A model generated the notes under the pieces. The model made no database searches. It was not told the origin of the DNA and saw only the letters and a list, made by a program, of their open reading frames with translations. Positions 20,469 to 29,360 of a stretch of 64,000 nt of DNA are shown piece by piece. The position numbers were made by a program, and so were the translations under genes. Source of the stretch: Kozakia baliensis (GTDB lineage Bacteria > Pseudomonadota > Alphaproteobacteria > Acetobacterales > Acetobacteraceae). Every line of letters starts with the position of its first letter. Position 1 is the first letter of the stretch. Where the stretch lies: assembly GCF_001787335.1 (NCBI RefSeq), contig NZ_CP014674.1:566501-630500 (forward strand). Direction: 5' to 3'.

Positions 20469-21629
20469 GTGAAGCAGTTCGTGCAAGATCACAATGCATC
20501 TTCATACAGACTGCACCCGGACTCCAAGCGATCGAGAATAAAATTGCACAAGAAGCATTATGGCCTCGCCTTGACGAGTCTCGTGTTTGGCGGTGGCCTG
20601 ACAGTGCCGCTTGGCGCGGCGCATGCGCAGTATGTCGGTCATGTCAGTAGTTTCGTGATGGACGCCAATAGTGGAGCGGTCCTGTCCCAGTCGGACCCGG
20701 ACTTGCAACGCTATCCTGCGTCTTTGACGAAAGTGATGACGCTCTATCTCGCGTTCAAAGCGTTGCGCGCAGGGCAGATCACGCTCGATACGCCAGTTCC
20801 CGTTTCGATTCACGCTTCTACGATGGCGCCGTCCAAGCTCGGTTTGGTCCCCGGGACGTCCTTCAATGTCCAGCAGGCCATTTTCGGGCTCGTGACCAAG
20901 TCCGCAAACGATGCGGCTTGTGCATTGGGCGAATTGCTCGGTGGCGGGGACGAAGTGCGTTTCGCCAACATGATGACGCAGCAGGCGCGAGCGCTCGGTA
21001 TGTCGAACACGACATTCCGCAATGCTTCCGGCTTACCCGATCCGGAGCAGGTCACGACCGCCCGCGATCTCGGGACGCTGACACAGCATATGGTGCAGGA
21101 ATTCCCGGAATATTATCATTATTTTTCAACGCCCATGTTCTACTTCCATGGACGGATGATTCCCAATCATAACCCGATGCTGAAAACCTATGCCGGGGCG
21201 GATGGCCTGAAAACCGGCTATACCGATTTAGCGGGGCATAACCTGATTACCTCAGCCATGCGCAGCAATGTGCGCCTGATCGCCGTGGTAATGGGAACGC
21301 GCTCCAATATGCAGCGCAACAATGCGATGACGGCAATGCTGAACAAAGCGTTTGCCGATGAGGGCGTGGCGCCTGTCGCACCGCTTTCTCCGCCCGTGGT
21401 GTTGGCGCGAAACACGCGTTCCTTCCGTCACGCGCATCGTTTCGCTATGCCTTCCTCGCAACTACTGGCGAGCCAGTCGATGGAAGTGGCGGAAGCACCG
21501 ACAGGTCCGCGCCGCTATGCGCCCATCCATCGCGTTCACCGTCATGTCGTGACAACCGCCAGCGTGCGGATGGCGTCCATCCGTCGCGTGGGGGGCGCGC
21601 ATAAGCGGCCTTTGCATCGTAAGGGCTAG
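20469..21629 (+). CDS. D-alanyl-D-alanine carboxypeptidase (penicillin-binding protein, S11 family)
   Basis: Periplasmic peptidoglycan-trimming enzyme. 386 residues from a GTG at 20469. A long basic N-terminal region precedes a membrane-crossing signal (YGLALTSLVFGGGLTVPLGA, cleavage near AHA-QY). The three active-site motifs are present: Ser85-x-x-Lys88 (SLTK), SAN at 145-147, and KTG at 248-250. The PBP5-type C-terminal beta domain is missing. Instead there is a basic His/Arg-rich tail (~305-386) that may bind the wall or membrane. The unusually long region before the signal sequence could mean a later start. Confidence 0.9.
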   Translation: MKQFVQDHNASSYRLHPDSKRSRIKLHKKHYGLALTSLVFGGGLTVPLGAAHAQYVGHVSSFVMDANSGAVLSQSDPDLQRYPASLTKVMTLYLAFKALRAGQITLDTPVPVSIHASTMAPSKLGLVPGTSFNVQQAIFGLVTKSANDAACALGELLGGGDEVRFANMMTQQARALGMSNTTFRNASGLPDPEQVTTARDLGTLTQHMVQEFPEYYHYFSTPMFYFHGRMIPNHNPMLKTYAGADGLKTGYTDLAGHNLITSAMRSNVRLIAVVMGTRSNMQRNNAMTAMLNKAFADEGVAPVAPLSPPVVLARNTRSFRHAHRFAMPSSQLLASQSMEVAEAPTGPRRYAPIHRVHRHVVTTASVRMASIRRVGGAHKRPLHRKG

Positions 21630-21713
21630 GCTTTTTCCCGGCGTTTCGTCTTCATCCTCGCTTAATGCGAGCGTGCCTCTTGCTCCTAGAGCCTCGAAAG
21701 CGCATTTTCTATC

Positions 21714-21734
21714 GCGATAATGTTAGCTTATCGC
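21714..21734. promoter_or_regulatory. perfect inverted repeat upstream of map
   Basis: GCGATAA, 7 bases, TTATCGC: seven-base arms without mismatch, 39 bases before the map start. No T run follows, so it reads as an operator-like site rather than a terminator. The binding protein is unknown. Confidence 0.4.
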
Positions 21735-21772
21735 TGAAGTAAGGCGGAACGAGATAAAGAGAGGCTCTTTGT

Positions 21773-22579
21773 ATGGACGGGGAAACTGGTGACCGCGGTA
21801 TCATCCTGCACGATCAGGTGGATTTTGTAGGTCTCCGGGCGGCAGGTCAGCTTGCGGCTGCGACTCTCGACATGATTACGTCTCATGTCGTTCCGGGTGT
21901 TACGACGGAAGAACTCAATCGCCTTGTGCATGAGTTTACGCTCGATCATGGTGCACGCCCCGCACCGTTGAATTATCGCGGCTTCCCCAAATCGTGCTGC
22001 ATTTCGATCAACCATATCGTTTGCCACGGTATTCCGGGTGAACGCCGCCTAGCCGATGGCGACGCCGTTAATATCGACGTCACCTCCATCCTCGACGGCT
22101 GGTATGGCGATACGTCTAGAATGTTTCTCGTCGGCAATGCGCCTCGCAAAGCGGTCAAGCTGGTGGATGCGACTTACAAGGCGCTGATGATCGGCATTGC
22201 CGAAGTCGCGCCGGGTAAAACGCTCGGCGATGTCGGGCATGCCATCCAAAAATATGCCGAGGGGCAGCGTCTTTCCGTCGTGAGAGATTTCTGCGGACAT
22301 GGGATTGGACGCGACTTTCATGCGCCGCCGAACGTGCTACATTACGGGAAGCCGGGACAGGGCGTTGTTCTTCGAGAAGGCATGGTTTTCACCATCGAGC
22401 CGATGTTGAATCTGGGCCGCCCAGACGTCAAAATTCTAGAAGATGGGTGGACAGCGGTCACGCGTGATCGCTCCTTATCCGCACAGTTCGAACATATGGT
22501 GGGCGTGACGGCGGATGGTTGTGAAATCTTCACGCTCTCTCCCGCTGGCTACACGAAGCCGCCTTATCTGCCGTCCTGA
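21773..22579 (+). CDS. map: type I methionine aminopeptidase
   Basis: Removes the initiator methionine from nascent proteins. 268 residues. All metal ligands are visible: Asp102 (NIDVT), Asp113 (YGDTS), His176 (CGHGIGR), Glu209 (TIEPM) and Glu240 (QFEHM); His85 (CHGIPG) is the catalytic histidine. There is no N-terminal zinc-finger extension, as expected for a bacterial type I enzyme. AGAGAGG lies nine bases before the ATG. ggt begins 19 bases downstream. Confidence 0.96.
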   Translation: MDGETGDRGIILHDQVDFVGLRAAGQLAAATLDMITSHVVPGVTTEELNRLVHEFTLDHGARPAPLNYRGFPKSCCISINHIVCHGIPGERRLADGDAVNIDVTSILDGWYGDTSRMFLVGNAPRKAVKLVDATYKALMIGIAEVAPGKTLGDVGHAIQKYAEGQRLSVVRDFCGHGIGRDFHAPPNVLHYGKPGQGVVLREGMVFTIEPMLNLGRPDVKILEDGWTAVTRDRSLSAQFEHMVGVTADGCEIFTLSPAGYTKPPYLPS

Positions 22580-22598
22580 AACGACATAGGAATTGCTT

Positions 22599-24428
22599 GT
22601 GCCACGTCTCGTGCTGTCTGCCTTCGTTACGCGTGCTCTTTCGTTGAGTACTGTTTGCAGTCTTCTTCTGGCGCAGGCGGCTCAGGCCGCGCCTAGCCTT
22701 AGTAACGATCACGATCCTCTGGCTTACGGCACGGTCAGCGAAAAGATTCGCCCGGTGGCACCGGCGGTCGGGACGCATGGCATGGTGGTTTCGGTGCAGC
22801 ATCTTGCATCCGAGGTCGGCGCTAAAATCCTCGCATCGGGCGGTAATGCCGTCGATGCCGCCGCGGGCGTGGCTTACGCCCTGGCCGTCGTTTACCCGGC
22901 CGCCGGGAATATCGGCGGTGGCGGTTTCATGACATTGCGCCTGCCGACCGGACGCATGACTTTCCTCGATTTCCGTGAACATGCACCTCTCGCGGCAACG
23001 TCCACGATGTATCAAGATGCGCAGGGCAACGTTGATTCGAAAGCATCCATTTCTGGCTGGAGAGCTGTCGCTGTGCCAGGAACCGTTGCCGGAATGGACG
23101 AAATTCTGAAACGTTGGGGCCGTCTGCCGCGTCAGCAGGTTATGGCTCCGGCTATCGCCTTGGCGCGAAACGGTTTCGTGTTGAGTCAGGCCGATGCCGA
23201 TTTGCTGCATACGAGTACCGATGTTTTCCGGCAGGACCCATATGCGCGCAAAATTTTCTTGCACCCCGACGGTACGCCTTTGCAGGCTGGGGATCGGCTG
23301 GTGCAGAAAGACCTCGCTCGCAGCCTGTCTTTGATTGCGGCGAAAGGCGCAGATGCTTTTTATAAAGGGCCGATCGCCAAGCAAATTCTCGCGGCCAGCA
23401 AGGCGGGTGGCGGTATTCTGCAGCCAGCCGATTTCACCTCCTATAAAACACGCGAGTTGACGCCGATCCGCTGCCAATATCGCGGCTATGTCGTCGATAC
23501 GGCACCGCCTCCGAGCGGCGGTGGCGTGGCGTTGTGTGAAATCCTGAATATTCTCTCCGGTTACGATCTTCAGAAGCTGGGCCTACGGACGACAGCGGGT
23601 GTGCAACGCCAGGTCGAGGCCATGCGCCATGCTTATTCGGACCGACGCGATCTTGGCGATCCGGCTTTCGTGCAGAATCCCATCGCGCATTTGATCGATC
23701 CGCAATACGCCGCGCAGATTCGCGCCGGTATCCCGCGCGATCATGCTTTGAATTCGGATAGCCTTGTCGCAGGCGTGCCACTTCCTCAGAAGATTTCTGC
23801 TTCCCAGGAGGAGCAGAGAGAAAAGCACGAAACCACTCAGTTCTCGGTCATGGACAATACCGGAATGGCGGTCTCGACCACTTACACACTCAACGGCTGG
23901 TTTGGTGCGGGTGTGATAGGCGGGCGAAGCGGCATCTTTCTGAACGATGAGATGGACGATTTCTCCGCCAAGCCGGGCGCATCCAACATGTTCGGTATCG
24001 TCGGGTCCGCCGCCAACGCCATTGCGCCGGGTAAGACGCCGCTTTCCTCCATGTCGCCTACCATTGTCTCACGTGACGGGCAGGCAGTTATGGTGATTGG
24101 TAGCCCTGGCGGTTCACGCATCCCCACCATCACACTGGCGGCGATCCTCGGCGTTATCGATAGTGGGTTGGATATCCAGCAGGCCGTCGATCTGCCGCGT
24201 ATCCATGAGCAATGGAAGCCGGAATCCATCGAGGCCGAGCCTGGTGCGTTGGGCGAGCAGGTAATTTCTGAACTGACGCAAGAAGGTTATAAAATTTCTC
24301 CGCATCGCCCTTGGGGCATGGCGGAAGGTATTCTCGTCGGTCATCCAAGCCTGAAAGCACCTGTTACGGGAGCGCTTTACGGCGGTTGGGATCGCCGCCA
24401 TGACGGCGGTGCGGCGGATGGTCTGTAA
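22599..24428 (+). CDS. ggt: gamma-glutamyltransferase
   Basis: Periplasmic N-terminal-nucleophile hydrolase that cleaves glutathione and transfers gamma-glutamyl groups. The GTG at 22599 is chosen because TAGGA lies at good distance; a TTG two codons earlier is possible. A signal peptide (LSLSTVCSLLLAQAAQA) is followed by the large-subunit region with GGNAVDAAAG and GNIGGGGF. The autoprocessing site before Thr412 in TTQFSVMD creates the small subunit, which contains NDEMDDF and the GSPGGSRIPTIT oxyanion segment. 609 residues is usual. The SRP RNA gene follows 56 bases downstream. Confidence 0.95.
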   Translation: MPRLVLSAFVTRALSLSTVCSLLLAQAAQAAPSLSNDHDPLAYGTVSEKIRPVAPAVGTHGMVVSVQHLASEVGAKILASGGNAVDAAAGVAYALAVVYPAAGNIGGGGFMTLRLPTGRMTFLDFREHAPLAATSTMYQDAQGNVDSKASISGWRAVAVPGTVAGMDEILKRWGRLPRQQVMAPAIALARNGFVLSQADADLLHTSTDVFRQDPYARKIFLHPDGTPLQAGDRLVQKDLARSLSLIAAKGADAFYKGPIAKQILAASKAGGGILQPADFTSYKTRELTPIRCQYRGYVVDTAPPPSGGGVALCEILNILSGYDLQKLGLRTTAGVQRQVEAMRHAYSDRRDLGDPAFVQNPIAHLIDPQYAAQIRAGIPRDHALNSDSLVAGVPLPQKISASQEEQREKHETTQFSVMDNTGMAVSTTYTLNGWFGAGVIGGRSGIFLNDEMDDFSAKPGASNMFGIVGSAANAIAPGKTPLSSMSPTIVSRDGQAVMVIGSPGGSRIPTITLAAILGVIDSGLDIQQAVDLPRIHEQWKPESIEAEPGALGEQVISELTQEGYKISPHRPWGMAEGILVGHPSLKAPVTGALYGGWDRRHDGGAADGL

Positions 24429-24447
24429 CGCGACGTGCAATTGCCTC

Positions 24448-24477
24448 TTGCACAACATGGGTGAAATGGTGTTAAGC
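24448..24477 (+). promoter_or_regulatory. probable promoter of the SRP RNA gene
   Basis: TTGCAC, an 18-base spacer and TTAAGC end seven bases before the first base of the RNA. Hexamer matches are modest but the spacing to the mature 5' end is right. Confidence 0.4.
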
Positions 24478-24484
24478 ATCCCGC

Positions 24485-24580
24485 GGGAGGTCGGCTGTGG
24501 ACGGGTACCTTGCCAACCCGGTCAGGTCCGGAAGGAAGCAGCCGCAGTAAGTTTCGCTCGGGTCATACGTTCGGCCTCCC
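24485..24580 (+). ncRNA. ffs: signal recognition particle RNA (4.5S type)
   Basis: 96 bases folding into one long hairpin. The 5' GGGAGG pairs with the 3' CCTCCC, and the conserved apical domain GGTCAGGTCCGGAAGGAAGC binds Ffh. This is the small bacterial SRP RNA without an Alu domain. It lies between ggt and dnaX, a frequent bacterial position (beside dnaX). Confidence 0.95.
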
Positions 24581-24614
24581 ACCTTCCTTTCTTTATGGTC
24601 TATATCGGCATCGT

Positions 24615-26618
24615 ATGAACGGTAGCGATTTGGATCATTCTTCCCCAGACGATATGCCTTTGCCCCCGAACGAAGGGGGTGGCTTTTTCGATGCACCGGA
24701 ACCGGCTGCGCCGCCATCGGCGACGCCCTATCGTGTGTTGGCGCGGAAGTATCGGCCCCAAAATTTCGATGATCTGATCGGGCAGGACGCCACTGTGCGA
24801 ATCCTGCGTCGTGCTTTTCAGCTTGGGCGCGTCGCGCATGCCTTCATGCTGACCGGCGTGCGCGGAGTCGGCAAAACCACAACCGCGCGCATCATCGCGC
24901 GCGCGCTGAACTGCATCGGCGTGGATGGCAAAGGTGGGCCAACGGCCGAACCGTGCGGCGTCTGCGCGAATTGCACAGCCATCCTGGCCGACCGCCATCC
25001 GGATGTGCTGGAAATGGATGCCGCTTCCCGCACCGGCGTGGACGATGTGCGCGAGATCATCGAGGCGACGCGTTTTCGCCCGATGCAAGCGCGGATGAAA
25101 GTTTTCATCATCGACGAGGTGCATATGCTCTCGCGCAATGCGTTCAATGCATTGCTCAAGACGCTGGAAGAGCCGCCTGCGCAGGTGACGTTCATTTTCG
25201 CGACGACGGAATTGCGCAAAGTCCCGGTCACGGTGCTGTCGCGCTGCCAACGCTTCGATATGCGCCGTGTGCCGCAGGAACTTCTGGCGCAGCATTTCGG
25301 GCGAATCGCGGAAAAGGAAGGCGCGCATTTCTCTGAAGATGCCCTAGCGCTGATCGCCCGCGCGGCCGATGGTTCGGTGCGCGATGGGCTTTCGCTTCTC
25401 GATCAGGCCATCGCGCAGGGCGAAGGCGAGGGCGCTGCCTGCGTCGAAGCGCCCATGGTGGCCGATATGCTCGGTTTGGCCGACCGGCAATTGGTGTTCG
25501 ATCTTCTGGACGCGATCATGCGCGGACGCACGGACGCGGCGCTGGACATCACGGGACAGACCTATGCACGCGGGGCGGATCTGGGCGTCTTGCTGACGGA
25601 TCTGCTGGAGTTGCTACATACGGTTTCCCGTCTCAAGGCCATTCCCGCTTTGCGCGATAGTCGGGAGTTGCCGGAGGCGGAACGCCAGCGCGGTAGCGAG
25701 TTCGCCGATCGTCTTTCCGTTGCGACATTGGGTCGGGCCTGGCAGATGCTGCTGAAGGGGTTGAACGAGGTCGAGGCCGCACCTGACCGGCGTAGTGCTG
25801 CCGAAATGGTGCTGATCCGGCTTTGCCACGCCAGCACCTTGCCGACGCCCGATCAATTGGCGCGTCGTCTGGCTTCCGGAGTGTCGGAAATATCGGCATC
25901 TGGCGGTGAACGCCCTGACGATGGCGGCGGGACGAACGCCATGGCTTCCACCTCCTTGCCGCAAGGGCAAGAAGGTAGCGGCCCGCGCGCTTCCTTGAGG
26001 CTCGTGGCGAATGGTGGAGTGGTTTACGAACAGCCGCCACAGCTTGCGCCCGAGCCGCAACTGACCGCACCGGATTCCACGCCGCAAAGCGAAGAGAGCG
26101 AGAATTTGCCGCCCTTGCGCTCATGGCGTGAGATGGTGGCGTTTGTCGGGCGTGTTTCCGAGCCGATTCTGCACGGCATCTTGCGCAATGGCGCGCATTT
26201 GGTGCGTTTCGCGCCGCCAGAAGTGGCGATTCGGATGCAGGAAGGCACGCCGCCTCGCACCGAAGCGCGGTTGCAGGCGCTGTTGGAGCGTTATTATCCC
26301 GGCACATGGCGCATCGTTCCTTCGCGTGAGGAAGGCGAGCCGACGATCGATGAGCAGGGCGCGGAGGTCATCGAACTTCGGCGTCAGGAATTGCATGCCC
26401 ATCCGTTGTTGAAGGCGATTTTGGAAGCGTTTCCGGACGCCTCCGTGGGTGAGCCGCGCGATATGTCGCTCGATGAATATGGTTTGCCGCCGGAAGAATT
26501 GGAGGAAGTCACCCAATTCGGCGGCGGAGATGATGTGCCGGACCTGGAATTCGCACCTTTGGATGCTGATCTTCTGGACGATGACGATATGCGGGACCAT
26601 GAAGGCCCCGGCTATTAG
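24615..26618 (+). CDS. dnaX: DNA polymerase III subunit gamma/tau
   Basis: AAA+ clamp-loader subunit of the replicase. 667 residues from the ATG at 24615; an in-frame upstream start would lie inside the SRP RNA and is rejected. Walker A GVRGVGKT is at 81-88, the zinc site is Cys100, Cys114, Cys117 and Cys120, and the Walker B FIIDEVHML follows. The proline-rich linker (~475-505) leads to the tau-specific domain V that contacts the polymerase. I saw no obvious slippery A-run giving a gamma form. It begins the dnaX-ybaB-recR run. Confidence 0.96.
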   Translation: MNGSDLDHSSPDDMPLPPNEGGGFFDAPEPAAPPSATPYRVLARKYRPQNFDDLIGQDATVRILRRAFQLGRVAHAFMLTGVRGVGKTTTARIIARALNCIGVDGKGGPTAEPCGVCANCTAILADRHPDVLEMDAASRTGVDDVREIIEATRFRPMQARMKVFIIDEVHMLSRNAFNALLKTLEEPPAQVTFIFATTELRKVPVTVLSRCQRFDMRRVPQELLAQHFGRIAEKEGAHFSEDALALIARAADGSVRDGLSLLDQAIAQGEGEGAACVEAPMVADMLGLADRQLVFDLLDAIMRGRTDAALDITGQTYARGADLGVLLTDLLELLHTVSRLKAIPALRDSRELPEAERQRGSEFADRLSVATLGRAWQMLLKGLNEVEAAPDRRSAAEMVLIRLCHASTLPTPDQLARRLASGVSEISASGGERPDDGGGTNAMASTSLPQGQEGSGPRASLRLVANGGVVYEQPPQLAPEPQLTAPDSTPQSEESENLPPLRSWREMVAFVGRVSEPILHGILRNGAHLVRFAPPEVAIRMQEGTPPRTEARLQALLERYYPGTWRIVPSREEGEPTIDEQGAEVIELRRQELHAHPLLKAILEAFPDASVGEPRDMSLDEYGLPPEELEEVTQFGGGDDVPDLEFAPLDADLLDDDDMRDHEGPGY

Positions 26619-26630
26619 TGGAGAAATAAT

Positions 26631-26954
26631 GTGAAGAACTTGGCAGGCCTGATGAAGCAGGCATCGCAAATGCAGGCTAAGATGGAAGAGGTGCAGAACA
26701 GCCTGAATGCGCTGACCGTGGAAGGGGCCGCTGGCGCCGGACTGGTGAGCGTGACCCTGACGGGTAAGGGCGATATGCGTGCAATTCGGATTGATCCGAA
26801 ATTGGCCGATCCGAATGAAGTCGAGATGTTGCAAGACCTGATCATGGCCGCTTTCGCCGATGCGCGTGCTAAGGTCGAGACTGCGAACGCTGAAGAAATG
26901 CGCAAGGTGACGGGTGGTCTCGATCTTCCTGCGGGCCTGAAATTCCCGTTCTGA
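26631..26954 (+). CDS. YbaB/EbfC family nucleoid-associated protein
   Basis: 107-residue DNA-binding dimer starting at a GTG with GGAG upstream. The opening [20 protein letters not shown] and the core [14 protein letters not shown] and [15 protein letters not shown] are family hallmarks. It is 12 bases after dnaX and four before recR, the canonical order. Confidence 0.94.
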   Translation: MKNLAGLMKQASQMQAKMEEVQNSLNALTVEGAAGAGLVSVTLTGKGDMRAIRIDPKLADPNEVEMLQDLIMAAFADARAKVETANAEEMRKVTGGLDLPAGLKFPF

Positions 26955-26958
26955 CATC

Positions 26959-27564
26959 ATGAATCACCGCATGGGCGGCGGCGATGTGGAGCGTCTGATT
27001 CAGATGCTCTCGCGTTTGCCGGGCTTGGGGCCACGCTCGGCCCGCCGGGCGGCGCTAAGCCTGTTGCGCCAACCTCAGACAAAACTGCTGCCGCTTGCGC
27101 ATGCGATGGAGGCCGCCGCGCAAAGCGTGCGCACATGCTCGGTCTGCGGCACGCTTGACAGCACCGATCCTTGCTCGATCTGTTCGGACCCACAACGCGA
27201 TCATGGCTTGATCTGCGTCGTGGAGAATGTCGGGGATTTATGGGCGTTGGAGCGCAGCATGGTGCATCGCGGCACTTACCAAGTGCTGGGTGGCACGCTG
27301 TCCGCTTTAGGCGGCGTCGGGCCAGACGATCTGAACACGGCGTCGCTCTTTGCGCGTGTTGCGGGCGGTCAGGTGCGCGAGGTCATTCTGGCGCTGGGCG
27401 CAACCGTCGAGGGGGCCACAACGGCGCATTGGCTTCAGGAACGCCTCATATCGAGCGGTGTGGCGATCACGCGCGTCGGGCATGGCGTGCCGATCGGCGG
27501 CGCGTTGGATGTGCTGGATGACGGCACATTGGCCGCAGCGCTTTCGGCCCGGAGACCTGCGTGA
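26959..27564 (+). CDS. recR: recombination mediator protein RecR
   Basis: Works with RecF/RecO to load RecA on gapped DNA. 201 residues with a helix-hairpin-helix region (LSRLPGLGPRSARR, 17-30), a four-cysteine zinc finger (Cys60, Cys63, Cys72, Cys75) and a Toprim domain with VVENVGDLWALE. The TGATG junction couples it to the SDR gene. Confidence 0.96.
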   Translation: MNHRMGGGDVERLIQMLSRLPGLGPRSARRAALSLLRQPQTKLLPLAHAMEAAAQSVRTCSVCGTLDSTDPCSICSDPQRDHGLICVVENVGDLWALERSMVHRGTYQVLGGTLSALGGVGPDDLNTASLFARVAGGQVREVILALGATVEGATTAHWLQERLISSGVAITRVGHGVPIGGALDVLDDGTLAAALSARRPA

Positions 27565-28310
27565 TGGACTGGCCGATCCCTGCCGACATACCGCGCGCTG
27601 CTCTCGTGACGGGCGGGGCCAAGCGGATCGGACGCGCTATGGTCGAAGCGTTAGCGGCGCAGGGATTTGCCGTCGCCATTCACTATCGTTCCAGCCGAAA
27701 GGAAGCGGAGGCGCTGCTTGCCGATATCGGTGGGCGCGGGTGCGTCGTTGAAGCGGATTTGGCGCAGGAAGCGGAAGTTCTGTCCTTGGCTGCAACGGTT
27801 GAGCGTGAACTCGGCCCGATGGGCGTCTTGGTCAATAATGCTTCGGTTTTCGAGCGGGACGAATGGAACGATACTACCCGCGAATCGTGGGATCGGCATT
27901 TGGAACCAAATCTGCGTGCGCCATTCGTGCTGACTCAGGCCTTCGCAAATAGTTTGCCGAAGGAAGCGCACGGTATGGTGTTGAATATTCTGGACCAGCG
28001 CGTCTGGAATCTGACGCCGCATTTCATCAGCTACACTGTTTCCAAGTCGGCGTTGTGGACGCTGACTCAATCGCTCGCTTTAGCGCTGGCGCCGCGGATT
28101 CGGGTCAATGCCATCGGTCCCGGTCCTGTTTTGCCGGCGCCGGGGCAGAGTGACGCGCATTTCAACACGATGCGCGACAAAACTCCGCTCGGCATCGGCG
28201 CGACACCGGAAGAGATCGCGCGCGCGGCGCTTTCCTTGCTGTGTTTGCCGTCCGTCACAGGGCAGATGGTGGCATTGGATGGCGGCCAACATCTACAATG
28301 GCGGGCCTGA
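27564..28310 (+). CDS. short-chain dehydrogenase/reductase, pteridine-reductase-like
   Basis: 248-residue NADP(H)-dependent reductase. The nucleotide motif is TGGAKRIGRA, followed by HYRSSRKEA, whose basic residues favour NADPH. NNASVF and the catalytic Tyr-x-x-x-Lys in SYTVSKSAL are intact, and the tail ends with the GGQHLQW type common to FolM/PTR1 relatives. A role in dihydropterin or dihydromonapterin reduction is suggested by this resemblance only. The start is the ATG in the TGATG overlap with recR. The stop abuts the stop of the convergent lipoprotein gene. Confidence 0.85.
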   Translation: MDWPIPADIPRAALVTGGAKRIGRAMVEALAAQGFAVAIHYRSSRKEAEALLADIGGRGCVVEADLAQEAEVLSLAATVERELGPMGVLVNNASVFERDEWNDTTRESWDRHLEPNLRAPFVLTQAFANSLPKEAHGMVLNILDQRVWNLTPHFISYTVSKSALWTLTQSLALALAPRIRVNAIGPGPVLPAPGQSDAHFNTMRDKTPLGIGATPEEIARAALSLLCLPSVTGQMVALDGGQHLQWRA

Positions 28311-28859
28311 TTATTTGAGCACGGCTTCTTGGTAGTTTTCTTCGACCAACGAAATCGGTGCATCGTCCGAGGCGCGGCGCAGTAAGGCGCGGTTCCGCAG
28401 AATCGTGCCGGATGGCAAATTCGTCGAACTCGTCTGTAAAGCCTCGCGACGAAAATGCAGCGCTGCCACCGCACGCCCGAACGGGATGTGGGTGGTCGTC
28501 AGAATATGCACCATCTCCGGCGTCAGCCGACTCGGCACATACCAATTCCAGGCTTCCGAGAGCAGAAGCGTGCCGCATTGCAGCCTGACATGTCGTACGC
28601 CAATCGGTTCGTCGGGGGCGACAGCAAGAATGGATCGAATGTCGGGGCTTATCGTGTCCTCGCGCTCTACCGGCAGGACGATGGCCTGCATCGTCGTGCC
28701 AGGGCGGAGGCGGTCGCAATGCGCCTGAAGAACAGCCGTCGCGCTAGGTTGAGCGGCCAATTCCTTTTGAAAGTCGGACGTGGAGGGTTCCATGCAACCT
28801 GCCAGCGCGAAGCACCAAAGAAAAAGGCCGGGGAGACCGGCCTTTTTCGTCGAGATCAA
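28311..28859 (-). CDS. lipoprotein with chorismate-lyase (UbiC)-like fold
   Basis: 182 residues. A lipoprotein signal with lipobox LAGC places the acylated Cys at 22. The mature domain (~40-182) resembles chorismate pyruvate-lyase/UTRA proteins: GVRHVRLQCG (~87-96), AWNWYVPSRLTPEM (~103-116), IPFGRAV (~125-131), then LLRRASDDAPISLVEENYQ (~159-177). In UbiC the segment after the strand carries a second catalytic arginine; here that position is Trp104, so lyase activity is doubtful. Export by a lipoprotein signal is odd for a chorismate-binding fold. The ATG overlaps the FYDLN-protein stop (ATGA). A terminator-like hairpin lies within its first codons. Function unknown. Confidence 0.7.
   Translation of the reverse strand: MISTKKAGLPGLFLWCFALAGCMEPSTSDFQKELAAQPSATAVLQAHCDRLRPGTTMQAIVLPVEREDTISPDIRSILAVAPDEPIGVRHVRLQCGTLLLSEAWNWYVPSRLTPEMVHILTTTHIPFGRAVAALHFRREALQTSSTNLPSGTILRNRALLRRASDDAPISLVEENYQEAVLK
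28821..28847 (-). terminator. intrinsic terminator-like hairpin inside the lipoprotein signal-peptide codons
   Basis: A perfect AAAAAGGCCGG/CCGGCCTTTTT 11-bp stem with a five-base loop lies ~13-39 bases after the lipoprotein ATG. The stem is nearly the same as the clpA-side terminator at 17329-17360. On the coding strand it ends in TTTTTCTTT, so it looks functional. Confidence 0.55.
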
Positions 28860-29185
28860 TTCTCGTGCTCGTCGTTGTCCGTGTTGACTTCGATATCCGT
28901 GCTGAGATCGTCGTCGTCATCATCGAGGTCGGACGTGTCTTCCATGACATCGTCGCCGCTGTCGTCATCCGTATCCAGATCGACATCGACGTCCTCGTCG
29001 TTTTGATCCTTCGCGTCACTCTTGACCTGATCCGGCGGCACTTCGCCACCGCGCTTGGGCCGGGGAAGATCCGTCGGTTGTTCCGTGCCGCATTTGGGGC
29101 AGATCGCCGGGACGCGATTCAGGTCGTAGAAACGTGCACCGCACGAGACGCAAACACGTTTCAGACCGAGTTCTGGTGTTGCCAT
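28856..29185 (-). CDS. TIGR02300/FYDLN-acid family protein
   Basis: 109 residues from MATPELGLKR at 29185. Two CxxC pairs (VCVSCGARFYDLN and AICPKCG) form a zinc ribbon, followed by a basic PRPKRGG stretch. The last ~50 residues are almost entirely Asp/Glu/Ser/Thr, the acidic tail that names the family. The family is alphaproteobacterial and of unknown function; zinc ribbon plus acidic tail suggests contact with nucleic acid or a basic protein partner. It is the first gene of a pair with the lipoprotein. Confidence 0.88.
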   Translation of the reverse strand: MATPELGLKRVCVSCGARFYDLNRVPAICPKCGTEQPTDLPRPKRGGEVPPDQVKSDAKDQNDEDVDVDLDTDDDSGDDVMEDTSDLDDDDDDLSTDIEVNTDNDEHEN

Positions 29186-29360
29186 GATAAAGCCTGTCGA
29201 TCCTGAACCGGTTAATGGAAAATACGGCACGAAGCCGCAAAGCACGCGCCCATGCCAGCTTGAGGCGGGGATGTCAAACCTAATGACACGGAATAATGTT
29301 TTCCATTACGGAAGACCAATTCGCCAGCAAGGTGATTGACAGCAATCCTCCCTCATCGGA

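Noticed and set aside
24510-24614. Upstream in-frame start for dnaX
   Set aside because: Those codons lie within the SRP RNA.
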